Position numbers and translations under genes: made by a program. Positions 8,070 through 16,092 of a stretch of 64,000 nt of DNA are shown here, in pieces (the stretch's first letter is position 1; every line of letters starts with the position of its first letter). This DNA comes from Bradyrhizobium nanningense (GTDB lineage: Bacteria > Pseudomonadota > Alphaproteobacteria > Rhizobiales > Xanthobacteraceae), in assembly GCF_004114535.1 (NCBI RefSeq), contig NZ_LBJC01000082.1, forward strand, positions 156,501 to 220,500. Direction: 5' to 3'. Below the pieces are notes generated by a model. It searched no databases and was not told the DNA's origin. It was given only the letters and a program-made list of their open reading frames with translations.

Positions 8070-8648
8070 CTACCGCACCACGCCCGACGTGAACCCTGCC
8101 TTCCGCCGCGGCGGCTTGATTTCCTTTTTCAGGAAGCAGCGCGCCTCGCGCCCGGTGTAGCCGGGGCGGGCATAGGTGAAGGCGCGGCATTTGTTATCGG
8201 CGGTGCACGCGGCCTTGCAGGCCTCCACGCTCTCGCCGTCCTTCAGGTCGAAATTGCGCAAGTCCCCACCGGGGCGGTCGATCGACGTTTCCACGCCCTC
8301 GACCCGTGGCTCGATCACGCCGGCGCCGCGCACGCCGGAGATACAGCAGCTTCCCGGCACGCGCGCCGGCACGGTGTTCTTCAGCCAGCACACCGCCGAG
8401 CCGCCTTCGACGTCGGGATAGCTGAAGCTCCACGAGCGGCAGCGGCGGTCGCGCTCGCACAGCAGCGCGCAATCCTCCGGATCGCCCGACGCAACCGGTG
8501 TGCTGAAATAGTCGCCGCCGGGCCGGTCGAACGCGGTCTGGGCGCGCGCCGGCACGGTCGCGAATGCGAGCGAAAGCAGCGTGACACATGCCACGACGCT
8601 TGCCAGGACCTTTGCCATGACGGCGCCGGACAGGCGGCCCTTCCCCAT
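8070..8648 (-). CDS. Secreted PAN/apple-domain protein
   Basis: The 192-residue precursor has a signal peptide (VLASVVACVTLLSLAFATVPARA) followed by two cysteine-rich PAN/apple modules. The first is marked by DRPGGDY, DCALLCERDRRCRSWSFSY and CWLKNTVPA; the second by DRPGGDLRNF, CKAACTADNKCRAFTYA and CFLKKEI. PAN domains bind protein or carbohydrate, and here would act in the periplasm or outside. The target is unknown. ATG at 8648 is used; an internal ATG at 8618 would also leave a signal peptide. The upstream 200 bases are a repeat, and the gene converges with nothing obvious. Confidence 0.85.
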   Translation of the reverse strand: MGKGRLSGAVMAKVLASVVACVTLLSLAFATVPARAQTAFDRPGGDYFSTPVASGDPEDCALLCERDRRCRSWSFSYPDVEGGSAVCWLKNTVPARVPGSCCISGVRGAGVIEPRVEGVETSIDRPGGDLRNFDLKDGESVEACKAACTADNKCRAFTYARPGYTGREARCFLKKEIKPPRRKAGFTSGVVR

Positions 8649-8756
8649 CGGAACAGCTTTCGAGTTATTGACGACGCTCAGGTTTTTCAGCCGGTCATTT
8701 GATCGCCGCAAACCTGTATGGGCGATGAACGGCTGAACTCCCGATCGGCGGCTGAC

Positions 8757-8867
8757 CGGCCTCAAGCATGATCCGGAAAAGTGCGAACCGCTTTTCCGGA
8801 AAGATCATGCGCAAACAACGACCTAAAGCGCGATGACGATTCTTCCAAATCTCACCGCGCTTTAGAA
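8757..8867. repeat. Composite dispersed palindrome (GAGCATGATC / AAAGCGCGATGA), copy 1
   Basis: The first half is an imperfect palindrome, CAAGCATGATCCGGAAAAG with its inverted partner CTTTTCCGG...GATCATGC. The second half pairs CTAAAGCGCGATGA with TCACCGCGCTTTAG. The second arm runs into the gshA gene end: the gshA stop codon (8862-8864) lies inside it. A second composite copy is at 38448-38581. Confidence 0.8.
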
Positions 8868-10232
8868 CGCGTATTCCGCGTAGGCCGGTTCCACCGAGCC
8901 CTTCCAGGGACCGTTGAACTTGTCCAGCATTTCCTCGGCCGGCGTCCGGCCGGAATCGATGATGCGGTCGAGCGGCTCCAGATGCCGCGTTTCGTCGCGG
9001 CCGAGCTGGTCGATCCGGCCGCGCCGGCGCAGGCCGGCATGTGCCAGCACGAGGCATTCCTTGGCGATCTCGAACAGGTAGCGATCCTTGATCCGCGCCT
9101 TGAAGCCCATGCGCGGCACGTCGTCGCGCAGGGCCTGGCGTTCATGCGCGTTCCAGTGCTTGACGATCTCCCAGGCGGCGTCGAGCGAGACGTCGTCATA
9201 GAGCAGCCCGACCCAGAACGCCGGCAGCGCCGGCAGCCGGCCCCACGGACCGCCGTCGGAGCCGCGCATCTCGAGATAACGCTTGAGCCGCACTTCCGGG
9301 AAGATGGTCGACAGATGATTGGCCCAGTCCGACAGCGTCGGACGCTCGCCGGGAAGGTTGTTGTTGCGGCCGTCGAAGAATGCGCGGAACGAGGAGCCCG
9401 ACACGTCGATGTAGTCCTCATCGCGCTTGACGAAATACATGGGCACGTCGAGCGCGTAGTCGACATAGCGCTCGAAGCCCATGCCGTCCTCGAACGCCCA
9501 AGGCATCATGCCCGAACGCGCATTGTCGGTGTCGCGCCAGATCTCGGAGCGGAAGGAGAGGAAGCCGTTCGGCTTGCCTTCGGTGAACGGCGAATTGGCG
9601 AACAGCGCGGTCGCGACCGGCTGCAGCGCGAGCGACACGCGCAGCTTCTTGACCATGTCGGCTTCGGAGGAGAAGTCGAGATTGGTCTGCACCGTGCAGG
9701 TCCGGTACATCATGTCGAGGCCGTACTGGCCGACCTTCGGCATGTAATTGGTCATGATCTTGTAGCGGCCCTTGGGCATCATCGGGATGTCGGCGCGCGA
9801 CCAGGACGGCGTCATGCCGAGCCCGAGGAAGCCGATGCCGAGCGGCGTTGCGATCTCGCGCACCTGCGCCAGATGCGCCATCAACTCGCTCTGGGTCTGG
9901 TGAACGTTCTCGACCGGGGCGCCGGAGAGCTCGAACTGTCCGCCGGGCTCGAGCGAGATCGCACCGCCGCCGGTGACGTCGTAGAGGCCGATGATGTTGC
10001 CCTTCTCCATGATCGGCTCCCAGCCGAGCAGGAGCTTCATGCCCTCGAGCAATGCACCGATGCCTCGCGCGCCTTCGTAAGGCACCGGACGGTGGCCTTC
10101 GAGCGTGAACGGCGTCTTCTCGTGCTCGGTGCCCATGCGGAATTCGGACGGGTCCTTGCAGCCGGCCTCGAACCACGCAACGAGCTCGTCGCGCGATTGC
10201 AGCGGCGTCATATCGATCTGGTCTCGCGCCAT
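8862..10232 (-). CDS. gshA: Glutamate-cysteine ligase (plant-type GCS2)
   Basis: This enzyme makes gamma-glutamylcysteine, the first step of glutathione synthesis. The 456-residue length and motifs fit the plant/alphaproteobacterial class: MGTEHEKTPF near the N-terminus, ISLEPGGQFELSGAP for the substrate site, and YMPKVGQYGLDMMYRTC. A conserved region DYIDVSGSSFRAFFDG follows. The gene ends inside a dispersed palindrome, which probably acts as its terminator. It lies next to a MarR regulator and a glutathione S-transferase, so supply and use of glutathione are encoded side by side. Confidence 0.94.
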   Translation of the reverse strand: MARDQIDMTPLQSRDELVAWFEAGCKDPSEFRMGTEHEKTPFTLEGHRPVPYEGARGIGALLEGMKLLLGWEPIMEKGNIIGLYDVTGGGAISLEPGGQFELSGAPVENVHQTQSELMAHLAQVREIATPLGIGFLGLGMTPSWSRADIPMMPKGRYKIMTNYMPKVGQYGLDMMYRTCTVQTNLDFSSEADMVKKLRVSLALQPVATALFANSPFTEGKPNGFLSFRSEIWRDTDNARSGMMPWAFEDGMGFERYVDYALDVPMYFVKRDEDYIDVSGSSFRAFFDGRNNNLPGERPTLSDWANHLSTIFPEVRLKRYLEMRGSDGGPWGRLPALPAFWVGLLYDDVSLDAAWEIVKHWNAHERQALRDDVPRMGFKARIKDRYLFEIAKECLVLAHAGLRRRGRIDQLGRDETRHLEPLDRIIDSGRTPAEEMLDKFNGPWKGSVEPAYAEYAF

Positions 10233-10331
10233 ATCAAACTCTAATCAAAGGCGCTTCGATCGAATGCGCGCGGGTGACGGGGATGGTCCGCGAACCCACC
10301 GGGCGCACGGACGAGCTGGTGTGCCGCGCGA

Positions 10332-10829
10332 TCATCGCGACGGCGAGCTTTCGTTGACGTTGGCGACAGGCGGCAGCTTCATCTCGCCGCACGAGCAGCC
10401 CAGCCGGTCGAGCAGACCGCTGAGCTTGACGGCATCGGCATCGGACAGTTTCGAGCCGACATATTTCTCGATCGCGGCCGAATAGGCGCCCCACATCCGC
10501 TTTTGCAGCTCGCGGCCGGCTTCGGTGATCTCGACGAACTGGCCGCGCTTGTCAATCTTGCATTCGCGCCGGGAGGCGAGGCCCTCGTCGACCAGGCGGT
10601 CGATCAGGCGCGAGGTGGAATATTGCGGGATCAGCATCTGCCGTTCGAGTTCCACCGGCCGCAGCTCGCCCGACGGCGCGCGCGACAATTCGAGCAGCGC
10701 GTCGTACCATGCCAACGGCGGGAAGCCGGCCTTCTTCAGGTCTTGCTCGACGCAATCGAGCACGCGGCTCTGCACCCGCATCAGGCGGATCCAGGCGGAG
10801 GTCGCCTCGGTCGATGGTTTGCGTTTCAT
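10332..10829 (-). CDS. MarR-family transcriptional regulator
   Basis: The 165-residue product has the MarR winged-helix layout: a dimerisation helix around WIRLMRVQSRVLDCVEQDL, the DNA-reading helix in LERQMLIPQYSTSRLIDRL, and the wing RRECKIDKRGQFVEITEAG. A C-terminal C-S-C (LGCSCGEM) could be redox-sensitive; that is inference. It is divergent from the glutathione S-transferase gene, and the gap holds a perfect 18-base palindrome that fits a MarR operator, so it likely represses that gene and itself. ATG at 10829 is used; a TTG at 10841 is possible. Confidence 0.9.
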   Translation of the reverse strand: MKRKPSTEATSAWIRLMRVQSRVLDCVEQDLKKAGFPPLAWYDALLELSRAPSGELRPVELERQMLIPQYSTSRLIDRLVDEGLASRRECKIDKRGQFVEITEAGRELQKRMWGAYSAAIEKYVGSKLSDADAVKLSGLLDRLGCSCGEMKLPPVANVNESSPSR

Positions 10830-10866
10830 GGTCCCGCTCAAGCTCGTCGCCCGTCTCTTACCTCAT

Positions 10867-10914
10867 TTGATGCAGCTGCATCAATCTTGACTATTCCAAG
10901 CAGCTGCATGTAAT
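10867..10914. promoter_or_regulatory. Palindromic operator plus promoter between marR and gst
   Basis: TTGATGCAGCTGCATCAA (10867-10884) is a perfect 18-base palindrome. A second partial copy centred on GCAGCTGC (10900-10907) lies 28 bases away. A plus-strand promoter fits between them: TTGACT at 10887-10892 and TGTAAT at 10909-10914, with 16 bases between, so the second half-copy sits inside the promoter. This is the expected layout for repression by the adjacent MarR protein. Confidence 0.7.
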
Positions 10915-10955
10915 CGCTGTTTCGGCCGAACCAAGCATCAAGAGAAGGAAATTCC

Positions 10956-11570
10956 ATGAAACTGTACTATTCGCCCGGTGCCTGCTCGCTGTCCCCCCAC
11001 ATCGCGCTCCTGGAAGCCGGCCTGCCCTATGAGCTGGTCAAGGTCGATATCCGGGCCAAGAAGCTCGAAAATGGTGAGGATTATCTGAAGCTGAACCCCA
11101 AGGGCCAGGTCCCTGCGCTGGGCCTCGACAGCGGCGAGATCGTGACCGAAGGCCCGGTGATTGTCCAGATGATCGCCGATCAGGCTTCGGCTAAGGCACT
11201 GGCGCCGGCCCACGGCAGTTCCGAGCGCTACAAGCTGCTCGAGTGGCTGAATTTCCTCACCTCCGAGGTGCACAAGAGCTTCGGCCCGCTGTTCGCGCCG
11301 GCGCTGAACGACGAGGCCAAGGCCTTCTTCAAAGATCGCGTCATGGGCAAGCTGAAATATATCGACAGCCAGCTCGCCGGCCGCGACTACCTGATGGGCA
11401 AGCAGTTCACGGTGGCCGACGGCTATCTGTTCACGATGCTGACCTGGGCCGATCGGATGAAATTCGACCTCTCGGCGATGCCGAACCTTGCCGCCTACAA
11501 GGCCCGCGTCGCGGCGCGGCCGCAGGTGCAGGAAGCGCTGAAGAAGGAAGGGCTGGCGCAGGCGAAGTAA
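10956..11570 (+). CDS. gstA: Glutathione S-transferase (beta class)
   Basis: The 204-residue enzyme has an N-terminal thioredoxin-like domain (MKLYYSPGACSLSPHIAL), which carries the Cys10 of beta-class GSTs, the cis-Pro turn in NPKGQVPAL and the glutathione-binding V-T-E-G-P-V-I. An all-helical C-terminal domain carries the LMGKQFTVADGYLFTML box. It conjugates or reduces electrophiles and peroxides with glutathione in the cytoplasm. AAGGAAATTCC precedes ATG at 10956. Control by the divergent MarR is likely from the palindrome in its promoter, and a clean terminator follows the stop. Confidence 0.93.
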   Translation: MKLYYSPGACSLSPHIALLEAGLPYELVKVDIRAKKLENGEDYLKLNPKGQVPALGLDSGEIVTEGPVIVQMIADQASAKALAPAHGSSERYKLLEWLNFLTSEVHKSFGPLFAPALNDEAKAFFKDRVMGKLKYIDSQLAGRDYLMGKQFTVADGYLFTMLTWADRMKFDLSAMPNLAAYKARVAARPQVQEALKKEGLAQAK

Positions 11571-11597
11571 GGCCAGACTTAACAGACGAGACGATGG

Positions 11598-11627
11598 AAG
11601 AGCCGGATCGATGATCCGGCTCTTTTT
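11598..11627 (+). terminator. Rho-independent terminator after gst
   Basis: The arms AAGAGCCGGATC and GATCCGGCTCTT pair perfectly with a three-base loop and run into a T tract. It starts about 28 bases after the gst stop codon. Confidence 0.9.
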
Positions 11628-11813
11628 GCTTGAATCGGTTGCGGAAGCCCGGATGTTCGAAATGCCCTGGGCATCAATTTTACGAGCATTGTCGGAGTTA
11701 ACAATAATTCCGCCTTATGTATTCGACGGAGGTCAGCATTGTTGTGAGAGCAATCCAGTTGGCTCAACTTCAGCCGTGGACTGCGATATCGGCCTGCGAA
11801 CAGGGACGCTCTG

Positions 11814-12122
11814 GTGACAACCATACTCCTGCTCTTGCTCGCGAGCATAATCGCTGGATTGTCGACCGGCCTCTTCTTCCGGGTCTGGAGCCTGTTGCTG
11901 GTTTCGCCGGCGACCGCGATCCTTGCTGCAACAGTCCTTCAGACCTCGGGCTTCGGATTTTGGACGGGCATTCCAATCGTCGTCGCCTGCCTGATTGCCG
12001 GCCAGGTCGCCTATATGGCGGCGACGCTCTACGTGCACAGAGGCGAGCTCTCAATGCAGGACGACATCGGCGACGATCCAGGCAAGCACGGCCATGGCCA
12101 CATCGACGATGAGAACGAGTAG
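11814..12122 (+). CDS. Small membrane protein of unknown function
   Basis: This 102-residue product has three hydrophobic segments (about residues 3-20, 28-48 and 52-70) followed by an acidic, His-containing tail (DDIGDDPGKHGHGH). It starts with GTG at 11814, preceded by AGGGACG at a good distance. I do not recognise a family. The charged tail would lie in the cytoplasm or periplasm depending on topology. It stands alone between the gst terminator and the terminator of the fadJ operon, and base use resembles the neighbouring genes. Confidence 0.6.
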   Translation: MTTILLLLLASIIAGLSTGLFFRVWSLLLVSPATAILAATVLQTSGFGFWTGIPIVVACLIAGQVAYMAATLYVHRGELSMQDDIGDDPGKHGHGHIDDENE

Positions 12123-12392
12123 GGCCAGGCCGGCCCATGAGGGGATTCTTCTGCGCCGCCTGAAGAGCCTGCGGCGGGGCCACGGCCGCCCCATCAGAGA
12201 AAGCGGGGCGTATCTTACAGCAACGCCGGCTGCGTTGAGTTGAGACACCGTCGGGATCATTGCGGGACACTTTCAATGCTGATGGTCATCCGTTGGATCC
12301 ATTAGCAAAAGCGGTGCCACCGCGAAGCGAGCCAGTCTCGACGACGATGCGGTACCAGGCCGCGCGGTCTCGCCATTCGGCGATGGAAAATG
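12123..12392. other. Intergenic region with no convincing gene
   Basis: Short frames here lack ribosome binding sites and family features. A minus-strand frame that runs on from the fadJ region is a shadow of fadJ. Nothing structured is seen apart from the terminator that follows. Confidence 0.5.
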
Positions 12393-12421
12393 AAAAGGCC
12401 GGATCAATGATCCGGCCTTTT
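12393..12421 (-). terminator. Terminator of the acd-thl-fadJ operon (symmetric, could act both ways)
   Basis: AAAAGGCCGGATC and GATCCGGCCTTTT pair perfectly around a three-base loop, with T-rich flanks on either strand. It lies about 50 bases past the fadJ stop codon. Its core stem is nearly the same as the gst terminator at 11598. Confidence 0.85.
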
Positions 12422-12473
12422 GTTTCTGCGTAGCCCGGATGGAGCGCCGGGCAATCCGGCACGACGGGCCCCG

Positions 12474-14687
12474 TCAGGCCGCCGCCTTCTTCGGCGCGAA
12501 GCGGCCGTAGAAGGTTTCGCCCTTCGCCGCCATCTCCTCGAGCAACTTCGGCGGCGTGAAGCGCGAACCGTACTTCGCCTCCAGCTTGTGGCAGAGCTCG
12601 ACGAACTTCTTGGTGCCCATGAAGTCGATATAGGACAGCGTGCCGCCGGTGAACGGGGCAAAGCCGAAGCCAAGGATCGACCCGACATCCGCCTCGCGCG
12701 GATCGGTGATGACGCGATCCTCGACCGTGCGTGCGGCTTCCACCGCCTGCACCACCAGGAAGCGCTGCTTCAGTTCCTCGACGTCGAGCGTGTCGGGGTC
12801 GAGCTGCTTCGGCTGCAAGGCCGAGAGGCCCGGCCATAGGCTCTTCTGGCCCTTGCCCTTCTCAGGGTAATCATAAAAGCCCTTGCTGTTCTTGCGCCCC
12901 AGACGGCCCTGCTTCTCGACCATCTCCACCATCAGCTTCTTCTGATCGGGGTTGATGGCGTTGGGACCGAGATCGGCTTCGGTTGCCTTCATGATCTTGA
13001 GGCCGAGGTCGAGCGCGACTTCATCCGAGAGCGAGAGCGGGCCGACCGGCATGCCGGCCATCTTGGCGCAGTTCTCGATCATCGCGGGCGGCACGCCTTC
13101 GAGGAACATCTCGTTGCCTTCGGCGACGTAGCGGCCGACGCAGCGATTGGCGAAGAAGCCTCTGGAGTCGTTGACGACGATCGGCGTCTTGCCGATCTGC
13201 CGGACGTAGTCGAGCGCGGTCGCGAGCGCGACATCGCCGGTGTTCTTGCCGAGGATGATCTCGACCAGCATCATCTTCTCGACCGGCGAGAAGAAGTGGA
13301 TGCCGACGAACTTGGCCTGGTCCTTGAAGGATTCAGCGAGCGAGGTGATCGGCAGCGTCGAGGTGTTCGACGCGAAGATCACGTCCGGCTTCATGTGCTC
13401 CTGCGCCTTGGCGAAGGTCTCGGCCTTGACCTTGCGGTCCTCGAACACGGCCTCGATGACGAGGTCGACGTCCTTCAGAGCCGCATAGTCGGCGGTCGGC
13501 GTGATGCGCGCGAGCAGCGCTTCGGCATCCGCAGGCTTGGCGCGGCCCTTCTTGATCTGCTCCTCGATCACCTTCTGCGCATGCGCCTTGCCCTTGTCGG
13601 CGCTCTCCTGGTCGCGATCGATCAGGACGACGTCGAGGCCGGCACGGGCCGAGACGTAGCCGACGCTGGCGCCCATGAAGCCGGCGCCGATCACGGCGAT
13701 CTTCTTCACCTTGGTTGCGGGCACGTCCTTCGGACGGCGCGCGCCCTTGTTCAATTCCTGCATCGACAGGAATAGGCTGCGGATCATCGCGGCCGCCTCC
13801 TTCGAGCGCAGCACCGAGGTGAAGTAGCGCGACTCGACGCGCAGCGCGGCGTCGATCGGCAGCTGCAGGCCTTCATAGACGCAGCTCATGATCGCGCGCG
13901 CGGCCGGATAATTGTCGTAGGTCTCGCGGCGATAGATGGCGTTGCCGGCGGGGAACATCATCATGCCGGCCTTGGAGAACACCGGACCGCCGGGCAGCTT
14001 GAAGCCCTTCTCGTCCCAGGGCGCGATCGCCTTGCCGCCGCCCTTGATCCAGTCCTTTGCGGCCTTGATGAGATCAGCGGCCGGAACGATGGCGTGGATC
14101 AGGTTCAGCGCCTTGGCCTTCTCGACCGTGACCGGATCGCCCTTGAGCAGGATCGTCATCGCGTCCTGCGGCGGCACCAGGCGCGGCACACGCTGCGTGC
14201 CGCCGGCACCGGGGAACAGGCCGACCTTGACCTCGGGCAGGCCGAGGCGCGTCTTGGGATTCTCGGCCGCGACGCGATAATGGCAGCACAGCGTGATCTC
14301 GAAACCACCGCCGAGCGCGAGGCCGTTGATCGCGGCCGCCCACGGCTTGCCCGAGGTCTCGATCGAACGCAGCACCAGCGAGAAGCGACGGCTCTGATCG
14401 AACAGCATCTGGTTCGCCGCGGTCTCGCCCTGCTCCTTCAAGACCTTGGCATAGGCCTGGTTCATGCCTTCAAGCATCGACAGGTCGGCGCCGGCGCAAA
14501 ACGCTTCCTTGGCCGAGGTGATGACGACGCCCTTCACCGCCGCATCGGCCGTGGTCGCCTTGACGATCGCGTCGAGTTCGTTGGTCGAAGTCTCGTCCAG
14601 TACGTTCATCGAACGGCCGGGGATGTCCCAGGTGACGAGCGCGATGCCGTCTGCGTCGGTCTCAACCCTAAAATTCTTGTACGACAT
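12474..14687 (-). CDS. fadJ: Fatty acid oxidation complex alpha subunit (enoyl-CoA hydratase / 3-hydroxyacyl-CoA dehydrogenase)
   Basis: This 737-residue bifunctional enzyme carries steps two and three of beta-oxidation. The N-terminal crotonase domain (about residues 1-290) shows AKEAFCAGADL and the oxyanion-hole region INGLALGGGFEI, with PEVKVGLFPGAGGTQRVPR. The NAD-binding domain starts at about residue 330 with IGAGFMGASVGYV, followed by the dehydrogenase signature FFSPVEKMMLVEII. GAGGAGC precedes the ATG. It is downstream of the thiolase and acyl-CoA dehydrogenase genes on the same strand, making a complete set for one beta-oxidation cycle, with a dispersed repeat between it and the thiolase gene. 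Confidence 0.95.
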   Translation of the reverse strand: MSYKNFRVETDADGIALVTWDIPGRSMNVLDETSTNELDAIVKATTADAAVKGVVITSAKEAFCAGADLSMLEGMNQAYAKVLKEQGETAANQMLFDQSRRFSLVLRSIETSGKPWAAAINGLALGGGFEITLCCHYRVAAENPKTRLGLPEVKVGLFPGAGGTQRVPRLVPPQDAMTILLKGDPVTVEKAKALNLIHAIVPAADLIKAAKDWIKGGGKAIAPWDEKGFKLPGGPVFSKAGMMMFPAGNAIYRRETYDNYPAARAIMSCVYEGLQLPIDAALRVESRYFTSVLRSKEAAAMIRSLFLSMQELNKGARRPKDVPATKVKKIAVIGAGFMGASVGYVSARAGLDVVLIDRDQESADKGKAHAQKVIEEQIKKGRAKPADAEALLARITPTADYAALKDVDLVIEAVFEDRKVKAETFAKAQEHMKPDVIFASNTSTLPITSLAESFKDQAKFVGIHFFSPVEKMMLVEIILGKNTGDVALATALDYVRQIGKTPIVVNDSRGFFANRCVGRYVAEGNEMFLEGVPPAMIENCAKMAGMPVGPLSLSDEVALDLGLKIMKATEADLGPNAINPDQKKLMVEMVEKQGRLGRKNSKGFYDYPEKGKGQKSLWPGLSALQPKQLDPDTLDVEELKQRFLVVQAVEAARTVEDRVITDPREADVGSILGFGFAPFTGGTLSYIDFMGTKKFVELCHKLEAKYGSRFTPPKLLEEMAAKGETFYGRFAPKKAAA

Positions 14688-14743
14688 GTTGGTTGCTCCT
14701 CGGTGCCGCAGCCGATCTCAGGCGCGGCGGTTTAATTCGGTTT

Positions 14744-14826
14744 CGTAGGGTGGGTTAGCGAAGCGTAACCCACCAACTTTGTCGACGCGGCACGGTGGGT
14801 TACGCCTTCGGCTAACCCACCCTACG
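14744..14826. repeat. Dispersed hairpin repeat, GTAGGGTGGG family (copy 3)
   Basis: CGTAGGGTGGGTTAGCGAAG pairs with CTTCGGCTAACCCACCCTACG at the far end, with a second inner pairing of TAACCCACC and GGTGGGTTA. It shares the outer arm with the copies at 7268 and 7947 but has TTAG in place of the CAAAG segment. It fills the gap between the thiolase and fadJ genes. Confidence 0.85.
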
Positions 14827-14828
14827 GA

Positions 14829-16037
14829 CTACACCCGCTCGATGATGGTCGCGGTGCCCATGCCGCCGCCGATGCACAGCGTGACGAGGGCGGTGGACTT
14901 GTTGGTGCGCTCGAGCTCGTCGAGCACGGTGCCGAGGATCATCGCACCGGTGGCGCCGAGCGGATGGCCGAGCGCGATGGCGCCGCCATTGACGTTGATC
15001 TTGGCGCTGTCGATGTCGAAAGCCTGGATGTAGCGCAGCACGACCGACGCAAAGGCCTCGTTGAGCTCGAACAGGTCGATGTCCGACTTCTTCATGCCGG
15101 AACGCGCAAAGAGTTTCTCGGTGACGTCGACCGGACCGGTCAGCATCATCGCCGGCTCCGAGCCGATATTGGCGAAGGCGCGGATTTTTGCACGCGGCTT
15201 CAGGCCGTATTTCGCAGCCGCCTCCTTGCTGCCGAGCAGCACGGCGCCGGCGCCGTCGACGATGCCGGAGGAATTGCCGGCGTGATGCACGTAATTGACG
15301 CGCTCGATCTCGGGGTGCGACTGCAGCGCGACGCCGTCGAAGCCGCCCATCTGCGCCATCATCGTGAACGAGGGCTGGAGCTGCGCCAGCGACTGCATCG
15401 TCGTCGAGGGACGCATGTGCTCGTCCTTGGCGAGGATGGTGAGGCCGTTGATGTCCTTCACCGGCACGATCGACTTGTCGAAGCGGCCTTCTTCCCAGGA
15501 CTTGGCCGCACGCTGCTGGCTCTGCACGGCGTAGGCGTCGACGTCGTCGCGCGAGAAGCCGTATTTGGTCGCGATCAGATCGGCCGAGACGCCCTGCGGC
15601 ATGAAATAGGCCGGCACTGCCATCGAGGGATCCATCGGCCAGGCGCCGCCCGAGGCGCCGATGCCGACGCGGCTCATGGATTCGGCGCCGCCGCCAATCA
15701 CGAGCTCATGCTGGCCGCTCATCACCTGCGCGGCGGCAAAGTTCACGGCATCGAGGCCGGAGGCGCAGAAGCGGCTGATCTGCACGCCGGGCACGGCTTC
15801 GCCGAGCCCCGCTTTCAGCGCCGCAAAGCGCGCGATGTCGGAACCTGCTTCGCCGACCGGATCGACAACGCCGAGGATGACGTCGTCGACGGCATCTTCA
15901 GGCAGATTGTTGCGGTCCTTCAGCGCCTTCAGCGGCACGGCCGCAAGCGCGAGCGCCGTGACTTCGTGCAGCGCGCCGTCCGCCTTGCCGCGGCCGCGGG
16001 GGGTGCGAACGTGGTCGTAGATGAATGCCTCAGGCAT
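14829..16037 (-). CDS. Acetyl-CoA C-acyltransferase (thiolase)
   Basis: Thiolase cleaves 3-ketoacyl-CoA to acetyl-CoA and a shortened acyl-CoA, the last step of beta-oxidation. The 402-residue protein has the nucleophilic Cys91 in SRFCASGLDAVNFA, the NEAFA box, the catalytic His in NGGAIALGHPLGATGA and the second Cys in CIGGGMGTA. ATG at 16037 has an AGGAGGG ribosome binding site. It lies between the acyl-CoA dehydrogenase and fadJ genes; operon context points to degradation rather than polyhydroxybutyrate synthesis. Its stop codon is three bases from a dispersed repeat, which may weaken transcription into fadJ. Confidence 0.94.
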   Translation of the reverse strand: MPEAFIYDHVRTPRGRGKADGALHEVTALALAAVPLKALKDRNNLPEDAVDDVILGVVDPVGEAGSDIARFAALKAGLGEAVPGVQISRFCASGLDAVNFAAAQVMSGQHELVIGGGAESMSRVGIGASGGAWPMDPSMAVPAYFMPQGVSADLIATKYGFSRDDVDAYAVQSQQRAAKSWEEGRFDKSIVPVKDINGLTILAKDEHMRPSTTMQSLAQLQPSFTMMAQMGGFDGVALQSHPEIERVNYVHHAGNSSGIVDGAGAVLLGSKEAAAKYGLKPRAKIRAFANIGSEPAMMLTGPVDVTEKLFARSGMKKSDIDLFELNEAFASVVLRYIQAFDIDSAKINVNGGAIALGHPLGATGAMILGTVLDELERTNKSTALVTLCIGGGMGTATIIERV

Positions 16038-16092
16038 GACGCCCTCCTGATGTGATGTTCGATGCGATTGGGAGCAGGCAGCGGAAGCAGGC

